Under the pieces are notes generated by a model. The model was not told the origin of the DNA. It searched no databases and worked only from the letters and a program-made list of their open reading frames with translations. From Chloroflexota bacterium (lineage in GTDB: Bacteria > Chloroflexota > Dehalococcoidia > SZUA-161), in assembly GCA_003229915.1 (NCBI GenBank), contig QIGA01000070.1, positions 1-9,490 of the forward strand: 9,490 bases of DNA, given 5' to 3'. A program made the translations under genes and the position numbers. This document shows positions 1-7,192 of this stretch, one piece after another (positions within the stretch are counted from its first letter, which is position 1; every line of letters begins with the position of its first letter).

Positions 1-202
1 TCATTGCCTGCTCGCCCGTCTGGTTGGCGCAGCCCATAACTACATCTTCTATCTGCCCAGGGTCTACGTTTGTTCTCTTAAGTAATTCCTGAATAACGAT
101 GACGCCGAGTTCGTCAGAGCGAATATCCTTGAACCAGCCCTTTTCCGGGTGCGCCCTCGCTATCGGGGTACGCACCGCGTCTACTACTACCGCCTCTCGC
201 AT
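1..202 (-). CDS. Thiolase (acetyl-CoA acyltransferase/acetyltransferase), N-terminal part
   Basis: Reading the minus strand from the ATG at 202-200 gives 67 codons that begin MREAVVVDAVRTPIARAHPE and end near VVMGCANQTGEQAM. AVRTPIAR at the N-terminus and the VMGCANQxGEQ segment around residue 55-65 are hallmarks of the thiolase N-terminal domain. The family catalyses CoA-dependent cleavage of 3-ketoacyl-CoA or the reverse Claisen condensation in the cytoplasm. The gene is cut by the left edge before the nucleophilic cysteine (about residue 90), so degradative FadA-like and biosynthetic AtoB-like members cannot be told apart; the GWFKD insertion after HPEK resembles FadA-type acyltransferases. 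It is preceded by 131 bp of non-coding DNA with its own candidate promoter, so it is probably not strictly part of the sugar-nucleotide operon. The ribosome binding site is weak (AGGTG about 10 bases upstream). Confidence 0.87.
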   Translation of the reverse strand, partial: MREAVVVDAVRTPIARAHPEKGWFKDIRSDELGVIVIQELLKRTNVDPGQIEDVVMGCANQTGEQAM

Positions 203-285
203 ACCTGATTACCGACACCTGCCTCGATCTGGGTGATTAGAGCCGTCTTCTCGCTCCAGGGATCTCGTCGCTTAATGCCAAACCT

Positions 286-314
286 ATTTTAAATCAGCGG
301 TGGAAAACTCGCAA
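286..314 (-). promoter_or_regulatory. Candidate sigma70 promoter for the thiolase gene
   Basis: On the minus strand TTGCGA (314-309) is followed by exactly 17 bases and then TAAAAT (291-286), matching the -35 and -10 consensus at 4/6 and 5/6. Initiation would fall near 279, leaving a 5' leader of roughly 77 bases before the thiolase ATG. It sits just downstream of the epimerase stop codon, as expected for a separate transcription unit. This rests on consensus matching only. Confidence 0.45.
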
Positions 315-333
315 GTGGAAGCCTGAACGCCCA

Positions 334-1272
334 CTACTTTGCCGGGGATCGTTGAGCCAGAGCGCGATAGTACTCTGCGGTCCTTGCTATTCCTTCTTTA
401 AGGGAGAGCTTGGGGCTCCAGCCAAGCTCCTCTCGTGCTTTGTCGCATCCAAGGCTGATACGGTAAACTTCTCCCTTGCGGAGTGGAGCATAGACGGGGG
501 GGCCTTGATATCCCAAGACTTCGGCCAGAGTATCGAAAATCTCCTGGTCGGATGTCTCGACTCCCGTCCCGATGTTGAGTATGGTGTTCGTCCCTCGTTC
601 GAGGGCTAGGATGTTGGCCTCAGTTACGTCTGCGACATGGACGTAGTCCCGCGTCTTGTCCCCGGGCCCGAAGATTGTGGGCTGTTGGCCGGTGAGCATC
701 TGCGTGGCGAAGATGGCTACAACCCCTGCCTCTCCAGAGGGATTCTGCCTGGGACCATAGACGTTGGCGTATCTCAAGACTACGTAGTCAAGCCCATAGA
801 GAGCGCTATAAAGGTAGAGGTAGTGCTCCACGGTGTGTTTCGATATGCCGTACTGGGAGATAGGGTTGACCGGGTGGTTCTCATCGGCGGGAGGATATTG
901 CACGTCACCGTAGATCGCGCCTCCCGTTGAAGCGTATATGACCCTTTTGACGCCGAATCGGACGCAACTGGTGAGTAAGTTAAGACTGCCCAAGATGTTG
1001 TCCTCGGCATCGGCAATGGGATCGTCTGCTGATTTCCGTACATCTATCTGGGCTGCGTGATGGTGTACTACCTCCGGCCTCTCGCGCTCAAAGATTGTCG
1101 ATAACTCCTTATCGCAAATGCTGAGATGGTAGAACTTGGCGTTAGGGTTGAGGTTCCCCCGGAATCCGCTGGAGAGATTGTCCACTACCACAATCTCATG
1201 GCCGATGCCGATCAGGGCGTCCACCACGTTCGAACCGATGAATCCCGCACCGCCAGTGAACAAAATCTTCAA
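334..1272 (-). CDS. NAD-dependent sugar-nucleotide epimerase/dehydratase (GalE-type)
   Basis: This is a 312-residue extended short-chain dehydrogenase, the usual length for a GalE-type UDP-hexose 4-epimerase. The Rossmann glycine motif TGGAGFIGS lies at residues 6-14, with Asp31 positioned to bind the adenosine ribose of NAD. The catalytic triad is visible as Thr116 in ASTGG and Tyr141/Lys145 in YGISK. LRYANVYGPRQ and TRDYVHVADV are the conserved substrate-side segments. The absence of an obvious dehydratase Asp-Glu pair after the Ser/Thr favours an epimerase over RmlB. Start: TTG at 1272-1270, 5 bases after a perfect AGGAGG; no ATG fits as well. It lies 24 bp after glmS, at the end of a UDP-GlcNAc pathway operon, so UDP-GlcNAc to UDP-GalNAc (or UDP-Glc to UDP-Gal) epimerisation is the likely role. 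Substrate choice is inferred from context. Confidence 0.92.
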   Translation of the reverse strand: MKILFTGGAGFIGSNVVDALIGIGHEIVVVDNLSSGFRGNLNPNAKFYHLSICDKELSTIFERERPEVVHHHAAQIDVRKSADDPIADAEDNILGSLNLLTSCVRFGVKRVIYASTGGAIYGDVQYPPADENHPVNPISQYGISKHTVEHYLYLYSALYGLDYVVLRYANVYGPRQNPSGEAGVVAIFATQMLTGQQPTIFGPGDKTRDYVHVADVTEANILALERGTNTILNIGTGVETSDQEIFDTLAEVLGYQGPPVYAPLRKGEVYRISLGCDKAREELGWSPKLSLKEGIARTAEYYRALAQRSPAK

Positions 1273-1277
1273 ACTCC

Positions 1278-1283
1278 CCTCCT
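1278..1283 (-). promoter_or_regulatory. Ribosome binding site fixing the TTG start of the epimerase
   Basis: AGGAGG on the minus strand, 5 bases before the TTG codon at 1272-1270. It is the strongest Shine-Dalgarno in the operon and supports TTG rather than a downstream codon as the start. Confidence 0.75.
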
Positions 1284-1296
1284 ATTACTCTCGATT

Positions 1297-3081
1297 TTAT
1301 TCCACAGTGACGCTTTTGGCCAGGTTACGTGGCGTGTCTATGGAACAACCCCTCTCCTTGGCGGTGTAGTAGGCGAGCAGGTGCAGTGCGACTGTGGCGG
1401 TCACCGGGGAGAATATGGGGTCAACCCTGGGAACCCTGATCACGAAGTCGACATATTTCTCGATCTCGTCATCACCTTCTTCGGCGATGGCGATGACCGG
1501 CGATTCCCTGGCTTTGATCTCTTTTATATTTGCCAGGAGTGTTTCATATGTATTATCTTTTGCAACTATAGCGATGACCGGTGTATCCGGCGTGAGCAGC
1601 GCGAAGGGGCCGTGCTTCAGTTCACCGGCGGGGTAGCCCTCAGCATGAATGTAGGCAATCTCTTTTACTTTCAGCGCGCCCTCAAGTGCTATAGGGAAAT
1701 TGATTCCCCTGGCAACAAAGAAGGCACTCTCATACCTTGCCAGATACCGGCCGTGTTCCGCGATCTCCACTTCCCTATCCAGAATCTCGTGGACTTTGTT
1801 TGGAAGCTGTCTCAGCTCTGCTATCAGGCTTCCCCGGGAGCGGACATCGGCAGAGGCTCGGGACAAGGCCAGCAAATACAGCATTATTAGCTGAGCGACA
1901 AAGCTCTTGGTGGCGGCCACACTTATCTCGGGTCCCGCCTTTATGTAAAGTACTTCATCGGCGATACGGGTGGCGCTGCTGCCGACAACGTTCGTGATCA
2001 CCAGGGTATGGCAGCCCAGCTCTTTGGCCTTTTTCAGCGCTCTCATGCAGTCGGCGGTCTCTCCCGACTGGGTAATAATTATGACCAGGGTATTGCCCAG
2101 TACGGTGTCAGAGTAGTTGAACTCCGAGGCTATATCCACGGCGACAGGTATCTGTGTCAATCTCTGAATCACGTGCTTCCCTACCAGGGCAGCGTGGTAT
2201 GAGGTGCCGCAGGCCAGGATAAGGATGTTGTCAAAATCTATGTCTTTCCTCATATCGAGGTCTATCTCTGGCTCCAGTGCGGAGATATGTCCCGCGAAGG
2301 TATTCCGAATAACCTTGGGCTGCTCGTGTATCTCTTTGAGCATGAAGTGGTCATAGCCTGCCTTTTGGGCTTCATCCACGCTCCAGGGGATGCGATCTTC
2401 AGCCCTCGTTACCTGTTCACCGTTTCTGGTGATCTTGATGCTGGCACTGGTGATAACGACCGTATCACCATCTTCGAGGTACACTACTCTGTCGGTGTAG
2501 TCCAATACCGCGGGCACATCTGAAGCTATCAGGTACTCCTTGTCGCCAATGCCTACAATCAAGGGGCTGTCTTTCCTGGATGCGACCACTTCCCTACAGT
2601 CAGCGCGGATGGCGATGAAGGCGTATGATCCTGTTATGTCAACAAGGGCTCGCGACACCGCTTGCTCCAAATCCCCCTCATAATACTTCTCTATCAAGTG
2701 AGGTATAACTTCAGTGTCGGTCTCCGAGCGGAAGACGTGCCCCTCGTTGGTTAGCTGTTCTCTAAGTTGAAGGAAGTTCTCGACTACCCCATTATGAACG
2801 ACTGCGATCTTTCCGGTACAATCCGTATGAGGGTGAGCGTTTGCTTCCGACGGCTTGCCGTGGGTGGCCCATCGGGTATGCCCAATGCCCGTCTGGCTGT
2901 CGTTAGGCCGAAGGCTTTTTTCCAGTGCTTCGATTCTTACGGCGTCTTTGTAAACCTCGGTGCTGCCGCCAAGCAACGCGATCCCACAGGAGTCATATCC
3001 CCGGTACTCCAACCTCTTCAGGCAGTTGATCAGGACGGGCTGAGCCTCTCTTTCCCCTACATAGCCAACGATGCCGCACAT
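1297..3081 (-). CDS. glmS: Glutamine--fructose-6-phosphate aminotransferase (isomerizing)
   Basis: GlmS converts fructose-6-phosphate plus glutamine to glucosamine-6-phosphate, the committed step to UDP-GlcNAc, in the cytoplasm. The 594-residue product starts MCGIVGYVG, so Cys2 becomes the N-terminal nucleophile of the class II glutamine amidotransferase domain (about 1-220) once Met is removed. HTRWATHGKPSEANAHPH is the glutamine-site signature. Two SIS (sugar isomerase) domains follow, with ACGTSYHAA and TQSGETAD in the first and AEGYPAGELKHGPFALL in the second. The C-terminus PRNLAKSVTVE carries the conserved lysine (Lys589) used for ring opening. Length is close to the usual 600-610. The ATG lies 2 bases after the stop of the upstream nucleotidylyltransferase (TAATCATG) with no clear Shine-Dalgarno, implying translational coupling. 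No glmS ribozyme could fit in that gap. Confidence 0.98.
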   Translation of the reverse strand: MCGIVGYVGEREAQPVLINCLKRLEYRGYDSCGIALLGGSTEVYKDAVRIEALEKSLRPNDSQTGIGHTRWATHGKPSEANAHPHTDCTGKIAVVHNGVVENFLQLREQLTNEGHVFRSETDTEVIPHLIEKYYEGDLEQAVSRALVDITGSYAFIAIRADCREVVASRKDSPLIVGIGDKEYLIASDVPAVLDYTDRVVYLEDGDTVVITSASIKITRNGEQVTRAEDRIPWSVDEAQKAGYDHFMLKEIHEQPKVIRNTFAGHISALEPEIDLDMRKDIDFDNILILACGTSYHAALVGKHVIQRLTQIPVAVDIASEFNYSDTVLGNTLVIIITQSGETADCMRALKKAKELGCHTLVITNVVGSSATRIADEVLYIKAGPEISVAATKSFVAQLIMLYLLALSRASADVRSRGSLIAELRQLPNKVHEILDREVEIAEHGRYLARYESAFFVARGINFPIALEGALKVKEIAYIHAEGYPAGELKHGPFALLTPDTPVIAIVAKDNTYETLLANIKEIKARESPVIAIAEEGDDEIEKYVDFVIRVPRVDPIFSPVTATVALHLLAYYTAKERGCSIDTPRNLAKSVTVE

Positions 3082-3083
3082 GA

Positions 3084-4268
3084 TTACATCACTAGGCTTT
3101 CGTCTGGAATGCTTTCCTCAAGCGCCTTCAATGCCTTTATCTGGCAGCGATTGCCTATGATGACCCCAGGCGAAGTTACCACGCTGTTACCGATGGTGCA
3201 GCGCTCCCCCATCATTGCCCCGATGTGTACTCGGTGATATTCATCATCTATCCTGATCTCCGTCTCGTCGCTCTGGGTGACGAAATGCCCTCTTGCCTGG
3301 CACCCTCTATCGATGATCGAGTCTTGAACATGGGAGCTAGCGCCAATCTCTACCCCGTCTGCTATGATGCTGTTGGCGATTGTCGTGAAAGGGGAGATGC
3401 AGACGTTGTCCCCTATACTGGTGGAAGGCAGGATGCATACGCTGGGTCCGATTTCGCAGTTCTCTCCGATGGTGACTGGCCCCACTATGTAGGAGTTTGA
3501 CCTTACAGTAGTGCCTTTCCCTATGGAAACTGTACCCTTTATGTTGACGCCGCTCTCAATGGTGCCGCCCGTCGTAGGTGATAACTTCGCCAGGGCGGAA
3601 TCATTCAACTGCAGCATGTCCCAGGGGTAGACCACATCAAGCCAGGTGCCGGTTGCCTCACAGGTCCTTACCTCGTGGCCCAGGGTAACCATGTGAAGAA
3701 TGACAGAGGTCAGGTCTGTCTCTTGATCGATTAGATCGAATATTTCGTCGCCGAAGGCATAGATGCCAGTGTTTACCAGGTGGCTGAGGGTTTCCTTGGG
3801 CTTCTCCACAATGCTGGTTACCACTCCGTCCCGTGCCTCTATTACGCCGTACTTGGAGATATTCTCCTGCTCCTTCACCAGGATTGTGGTTTCTCTTGCT
3901 CGGGTGAGTTCAGAGATAGTGTCGGGCTGAATAATGTTATCCCCTGAAAGCGCCAGGAATCTACCGCTCACCTTCTCGCTGACCTGCTTCAGGGCGTGAG
4001 CCGTGCCAAGCTGCTGCTGCTGCTCGATGTAGTCGATCTCCACATTGAAATGCTCACCAGCGCCGAAGTAATCTATCACCTGATCTTTGCGGTAGCCAAC
4101 CACAATCACTATCCTGCGGATTCCATTTTTTGCCACTGCTTCGATGACATAGCGCAATATGGGCTTGTTGGCAATAGGTATCATGACCTTCGGCTTTGAG
4201 GCGGTAAATGGCCTCAGCCTTTGCCCCTCACCGGCAGCGAGAATGACAGCCTGCTCTATTCTTTCCAC
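3084..4268 (-). CDS. Sugar-1-phosphate nucleotidylyltransferase with left-handed beta-helix, acetyltransferase site lost
   Basis: The 394-residue protein has an N-terminal nucleotidylyltransferase domain (about 1-235): LAAGEGQRLRPFT around residues 10-22, catalytic-type Lys27 in KPKVMIPI, QLGTAHAL at 86-93 and metal-ligand Asp110 in SGDN. A hexapeptide-repeat beta-helix follows (GTTVRSNSYIVGPVTIGENC and later repeats). It is paralogous to the protein at 4503-5705 but lacks that protein's acetyltransferase signature: PHHNYVGDS is replaced by GASSHVQDS, and FGAGTKIANL has no counterpart. The GEYELTD segment is also missing. It therefore probably only transfers a nucleotide to a sugar phosphate; the sugar and the NTP are unknown. 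Start: GTG at 4268-4266, 5 bases after GGAGGGG. An upstream in-frame ATG at 4337 would add 23 unconserved residues. A CTG run (4011-4023) encodes Gln83-Gln86. Confidence 0.9.
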   Translation of the reverse strand: MERIEQAVILAAGEGQRLRPFTASKPKVMIPIANKPILRYVIEAVAKNGIRRIVIVVGYRKDQVIDYFGAGEHFNVEIDYIEQQQQLGTAHALKQVSEKVSGRFLALSGDNIIQPDTISELTRARETTILVKEQENISKYGVIEARDGVVTSIVEKPKETLSHLVNTGIYAFGDEIFDLIDQETDLTSVILHMVTLGHEVRTCEATGTWLDVVYPWDMLQLNDSALAKLSPTTGGTIESGVNIKGTVSIGKGTTVRSNSYIVGPVTIGENCEIGPSVCILPSTSIGDNVCISPFTTIANSIIADGVEIGASSHVQDSIIDRGCQARGHFVTQSDETEIRIDDEYHRVHIGAMMGERCTIGNSVVTSPGVIIGNRCQIKALKALEESIPDESLVM

Positions 4269-4273
4269 GTTTT

Positions 4274-4280
4274 CCCCTCC
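4274..4280 (-). promoter_or_regulatory. Ribosome binding site fixing a GTG start
   Basis: GGAGGGG on the minus strand with 5 bases to the GTG at 4268-4266. It places the start 69 bases inside the longest open frame and just before the conserved AVILAAGEG strand. Confidence 0.7.
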
Positions 4281-4424
4281 GTCAGTCTGGACACAGGCCA
4301 GCGATCTCATTATCGTGCGGTGTGATCGCTCCGGCATCCCGACGTTACTCGCACAACAGGCGCATTAGTTTCTGGAGGATACCCCCAGGCTCTCACCAGC
4401 AGCCTGTCGGAGAATTATGGGTAG

Positions 4425-4478
4425 GTTGGAGCATCTGCTCCAACTGTGCCTAGAGCAGATACTCCAGGCTGCCCCTGG
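4425..4478 (-). promoter_or_regulatory. Cluster of mutually exclusive RNA hairpins between paralogous genes
   Basis: Hairpin A (4425-4444) is an inverted repeat, GTTGGAGC and GCTCCAAC around a 4-base loop. Hairpin B (4448-4469) pairs GCCTGGAG with CTCTAGGC, with one G-U. Hairpin C (4464-4478) is CCAGG/CCTGG and shares bases with B. A and B can also pair with each other: 4427-4440 against 4453-4466, 14 pairs with one mismatch position that is a G-U wobble only in minus-strand RNA. That favours a role in the operon transcript, such as RNA processing, message stability or conformational control of the downstream gene. Function is inferred. Confidence 0.45.
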
Positions 4479-4502
4479 TTCGCTGAGTTTTCGGACACCC
4501 GC

Positions 4503-5705
4503 CTAGAATATCTTGGAATTGGGCAGCACTATACCACTGGCCATAGCTCCGGGGCCAATGAAGGTATGGTTCCCTATCAAGCTGCCCACATTGATACTTG
4601 CATTGATCCCTGTTTGGACACTGTCACCTACTATGGCGCCCAATTTGTTCCTCTTGGTGTCGATATCGGCAACCGTGATGTCTTTCTTATCCAGTCTGAG
4701 GTTTGCGATTTTGGTACCGGCCCCAAAGTTACATCCCTCGCCTATGATGCTATCTCCGACATAGTTGTGGTGAGGTAATTTGCTGTTCCGCATGATGATC
4801 GAGTTCTTAACTTCCACCGCGCTGCCCACATGGCAGTTATCACCGATGGCGGTGCCGGGACGGATGTAGCAGTTGGGACCTATCTCGCAGTTATCACCGA
4901 TAACCACTGGTCCTACGATATACGAGTTTGACCGAACCACCGTTCCCTCCCCTATGGAAACCTGTCCTTTTATGACTACGTTCTCTTCGACCGTTCCCAG
5001 GCTTTGCAGGTTGATCCTTGCCGTCAGCGATTCGTTTGCTGCTAGCAAGTCCCAAGGATAGCTCATGTCAAGCCAGTGGTCAATTTTCACCCAGGAAAGG
5101 GCCTGGCCTTCATCTATCATGATCTGTAGAGAATCGGTTAGCTCGTATTCCCCTCTGGGGGATTCCCTGGTCTTGTCTATCGCCGGGAATATCTCCTCAG
5201 TCAGCAGATATATGCCAGCGTTAGCCAGATTCGAAGGAGGTCTCGCCACCTTTTCGTAGATACCCGCTATTCTATCGCCGACTACCTCTACTACTCCCAG
5301 GTCTCTGGTGTCTTCTGCCTCTATCAAGCTCAGAGTGATGTTGTCTCTTGCCAGCACCTTTCCGATATCCTGTACCCTAACCAGTACGTCTCCATTTGCC
5401 AGGATGAATTTGTCGTCGATGAATCTCTCAACGAGTTTGAGAGCATGGGCGGTACCTAGTTGCTTCCTCTGGGTTGCGTATTCAACCTTTATGCCCCATC
5501 TTTCGCCGTTGCCGAAGTGCTCCCTGATGGTTTCCCCGTGATAGCCAACGATGAAGATGAAATCGTTGATCCCCGCCCTTTTCATCTCGATTAGCAGGTG
5601 CTCCACGATTGGTTTGTTGGCGATGGGCAGCATCACCTTGGGCCTGGTATAGGTCAGGGGATGCATTCTCTTGCCTTCCCCCGCTGCCAGTATGACTGCC
5701 TTCAT
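4503..5705 (-). CDS. glmU: Bifunctional sugar-1-phosphate nucleotidylyltransferase/acetyltransferase (GlmU-type, ST0452-like)
   Basis: The 400-residue product starts MKAVILAAGEGKRMHPLT. The nucleotidylyltransferase domain (about 1-235) shows Lys23 in RPKVMLPI, QLGTAHAL at 82-89, Asp106 in NGDV and GEYELTDSL near the uridylyl/thymidylyl site. The C-terminal half is a left-handed beta-helix of hexapeptides that includes PHHNYVGDS (His312 the likely catalytic base), NFGAGTKIANLRLD and KLGAIVGDSVQTGIN. These match the amino-sugar-1-phosphate acetyltransferase site of the Sulfolobus ST0452 family. Expected reactions are acetyl-CoA plus glucosamine-1-P to GlcNAc-1-P, then UTP to UDP-GlcNAc. It is shorter than E. 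coli GlmU (456 residues) and built in the archaeal style. The ATG overlaps the TGA of the upstream mutase (ATGA, 5702-5705), a coupled start; an upstream in-frame ATG at 5735 would lie inside the mutase gene. Confidence 0.92.
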   Translation of the reverse strand: MKAVILAAGEGKRMHPLTYTRPKVMLPIANKPIVEHLLIEMKRAGINDFIFIVGYHGETIREHFGNGERWGIKVEYATQRKQLGTAHALKLVERFIDDKFILANGDVLVRVQDIGKVLARDNITLSLIEAEDTRDLGVVEVVGDRIAGIYEKVARPPSNLANAGIYLLTEEIFPAIDKTRESPRGEYELTDSLQIMIDEGQALSWVKIDHWLDMSYPWDLLAANESLTARINLQSLGTVEENVVIKGQVSIGEGTVVRSNSYIVGPVVIGDNCEIGPNCYIRPGTAIGDNCHVGSAVEVKNSIIMRNSKLPHHNYVGDSIIGEGCNFGAGTKIANLRLDKKDITVADIDTKRNKLGAIVGDSVQTGINASINVGSLIGNHTFIGPGAMASGIVLPNSKIF

Positions 5706-7030
5706 GCTGTAGCTCTTTCTCGCTCCACGATGCATTCTTCGATAGTCCTGAGGCCGAGATTGTACAGCTCCTCGGCTCTCTGTTCGCTCATTGCTTCCGC
5801 GGTTATCCTGATTTTAGGCTCGGTGCCTGATGGTCTTATTAGAAGCCAGCCATCGCTGAATGCCAGCTTGAGCCCGTCCATTGTTTCCAAAGCCCCTCCT
5901 GACTCCGCCTCCGTTACCAGCCTCTTCTCGACGTCTTTCATTACCGCTTTGTCTCCGGGGACGCCACCTCGCAGAACTGGGTAGGATGGTATCTGGTCGA
6001 CAAGTGCTGAGATTCGGTGCTCGCTGGCGATGTGAGCGATCCTGGCTGCTCCATAGATGGCATCGGGGCAGAGGGAAACTCGCGGGAATATGAAGCATCC
6101 TGATGACTCTCCGCCGAACTCGTCCTCGATATCTCTCCTGTCACTGCGCCGAAGCTCATCGGAGACGAAGGCATCCCCTACCCGTGTCCTGACAACCTCG
6201 AAGCCGAGCTCATCGATCAACATTGAGGCGTCTATTGTTGTCACCACCCTCTTAACCCCTAGCTGTCGGGCGAAAATGGCCATCAGCTTGTCTGCGGCGA
6301 CAAACCTTCCTCCCTCGTCAATGACTGCTATCCTATCCCCGTCGCCATCATGGGCGATGCCGAGATCGGCGCCCTCGGACTTCACCGTCCGTACCAGCTC
6401 GCCCAGGTTTTCCGGGATGGGTTCGATCTCTCGGGGGAAATAGCCACTGGGCTCGCAGTTCAAGGGTATCACATCGCAGCCGAGCTTGCTCAGCAGGTAA
6501 GGTGTGGTTGTGGATGCGGCCCCGCAACCGCAGTCTACCACCACCTTAAGGTTAAACCTGGCGGGGAAGTCTGCCAGGATGCGCTCGATATGTTCTTCGA
6601 GGGCGTCGGGGTAATCCACGCACTGCCTGATCTCGTCCCACGTTGCGGTCCGTGTAGACTTCGCGGATACCAGTTGCTCCACCTGCTGCCTCTGAGCGGA
6701 ATCGAAGGCGGAGCCATCGGGATTTATTAGCTTGATGCCGTTGTATTGTGGTGGGTTATGTGAGGCGGTGATCATCGCGCCAGCCTCGAACTTCCTGGTG
6801 GCATAGGCAATGGTTGGGGTGGGGAGCACACCTGCGTAAGAGGCCCTGGCACCAGAGGAGAGCAGGCCTGAGAGGAAGGCGTATCTCAGGGCATCGCTCG
6901 ATGTTCTGGTGTCGCAGCCCATAATCAGTGAGCGATATGAGCTGCCTGCGGCCAGCCCGATCTCGAAGGCTAGCTGGAGGAACTCCTTGTCCACTACTTT
7001 CCTTATTCCCGAAGAACCGAAAAGCTTCAT
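5702..7030 (-). CDS. glmM: Phosphoglucosamine mutase/phosphomannomutase family phosphohexomutase
   Basis: This alpha-D-phosphohexomutase interconverts hexose 6- and 1-phosphates; between glmU and glmS in the same operon its likely substrate is glucosamine-6-P. The four-domain signatures are all present: FGSSGIRK at 4-11, phosphoserine loop TASHNP with Ser90 (about 88-93), metal loop DGDGDR at 228-233, sugar loop GGESSG, and phosphate-binding RPSGTEPKIRI near the C-terminus. Length is 442 residues, normal for the family. GGESSGC differs from the GGExSGH common in bacterial GlmM, and GSSGIRK from GTSGIRG, so phosphomannomutase activity cannot be excluded. Start: ATG at 7030-7028 puts the conserved strand at residue 3. 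GTG at 7039 has a better-spaced GAGG and is a real alternative; GTG at 7087, only 5 bases from the tRNA, has no ribosome binding site. The stop overlaps the next ATG by 4 bp. Confidence 0.92.
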   Translation of the reverse strand: MKLFGSSGIRKVVDKEFLQLAFEIGLAAGSSYRSLIMGCDTRTSSDALRYAFLSGLLSSGARASYAGVLPTPTIAYATRKFEAGAMITASHNPPQYNGIKLINPDGSAFDSAQRQQVEQLVSAKSTRTATWDEIRQCVDYPDALEEHIERILADFPARFNLKVVVDCGCGAASTTTPYLLSKLGCDVIPLNCEPSGYFPREIEPIPENLGELVRTVKSEGADLGIAHDGDGDRIAVIDEGGRFVAADKLMAIFARQLGVKRVVTTIDASMLIDELGFEVVRTRVGDAFVSDELRRSDRRDIEDEFGGESSGCFIFPRVSLCPDAIYGAARIAHIASEHRISALVDQIPSYPVLRGGVPGDKAVMKDVEKRLVTEAESGGALETMDGLKLAFSDGWLLIRPSGTEPKIRITAEAMSEQRAEELYNLGLRTIEECIVERERATA

Positions 7031-7050
7031 CCCTTTCACTTCTGCGAATC

Positions 7051-7071
7051 CTCGCCATCGCTCGCGGCGAG
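7051..7071 (-). other. Short hairpin between tRNA-Ser and the mutase gene
   Basis: CTCGCC and GGCGAG form a perfect 6-bp stem with a 9-base loop in the leader of the mutase gene. There is no U-run after it, so it is not an intrinsic terminator. The 3' arm borders the GAGG that could serve as ribosome binding site for the GTG at 7039. It might mark the boundary where the tRNA is processed from the mRNA. Confidence 0.3.
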
Positions 7072-7092
7072 TATCTTGAGTGTCCACTTAAG

Positions 7093-7181
7093 CGGAGGGG
7101 GTGGGATTCGAACCCACGGTCCCGGTACACCGGGACAGCGGTTTTCAAGACCGCCACCATAGGCCACTCGGACACCCCTCC
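7093..7181 (-). tRNA. tRNA-Ser (anticodon UGA)
   Basis: The minus strand folds as an 89-base class II tRNA. The acceptor stem is GGAGGGG (7181-7175) with CCCCTCC (7100-7094) and discriminator G at 7093. The anticodon stem GCGGT/ACCGC encloses the loop CTTGAAA, giving UGA for serine UCA codons. A long variable arm (GTCCCGGTGTACCGGGAC) and the T arm GTGGG-TTCGAAT-CCCAC are complete. The 3' CCA is not encoded (CTT follows), so it must be added enzymatically. The gene has its own promoter immediately upstream and is followed after about 60 bases by the mutase gene with no terminator, so it may be the first cistron of the operon. Confidence 0.98.
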
Positions 7182-7192
7182 GTAGCTTCGCA

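Larger units (their letters stand above)
4269..4502 (-). other. Intra-operon spacer of 234 bp with hairpins
   Basis: This is the only long gap between the sugar-nucleotide genes; all other junctions overlap or are 2-24 bp. No open frame in it resembles a protein. It holds the hairpin cluster at 4425-4478 (described separately) and the Shine-Dalgarno of the next gene at its end. There is no U-tract, so an intrinsic terminator is not supported. Confidence 0.6.

Noticed and set aside
1126..1890. 254-codon open frame on the plus strand opposite the epimerase and glmS genes
   Set aside because: It overlaps two well-supported genes in antisense, its translation resembles no family and it has no convincing ribosome binding site; it is a shadow of the codon bias on the other strand.
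3079..3110. glmS ribozyme/riboswitch before glmS
   Set aside because: Only two bases separate glmS from the preceding stop codon, and no ribozyme core is seen in the overlapping coding sequence.
4011..4023. CTG/CAG trinucleotide run as a repeat of interest
   Set aside because: It is only four repeats and simply encodes Gln83-Gln86 in the nucleotidylyltransferase.
4425..4478. Intrinsic terminator after the first nucleotidylyltransferase gene
   Set aside because: The stems are strong but no run of U follows in either direction.
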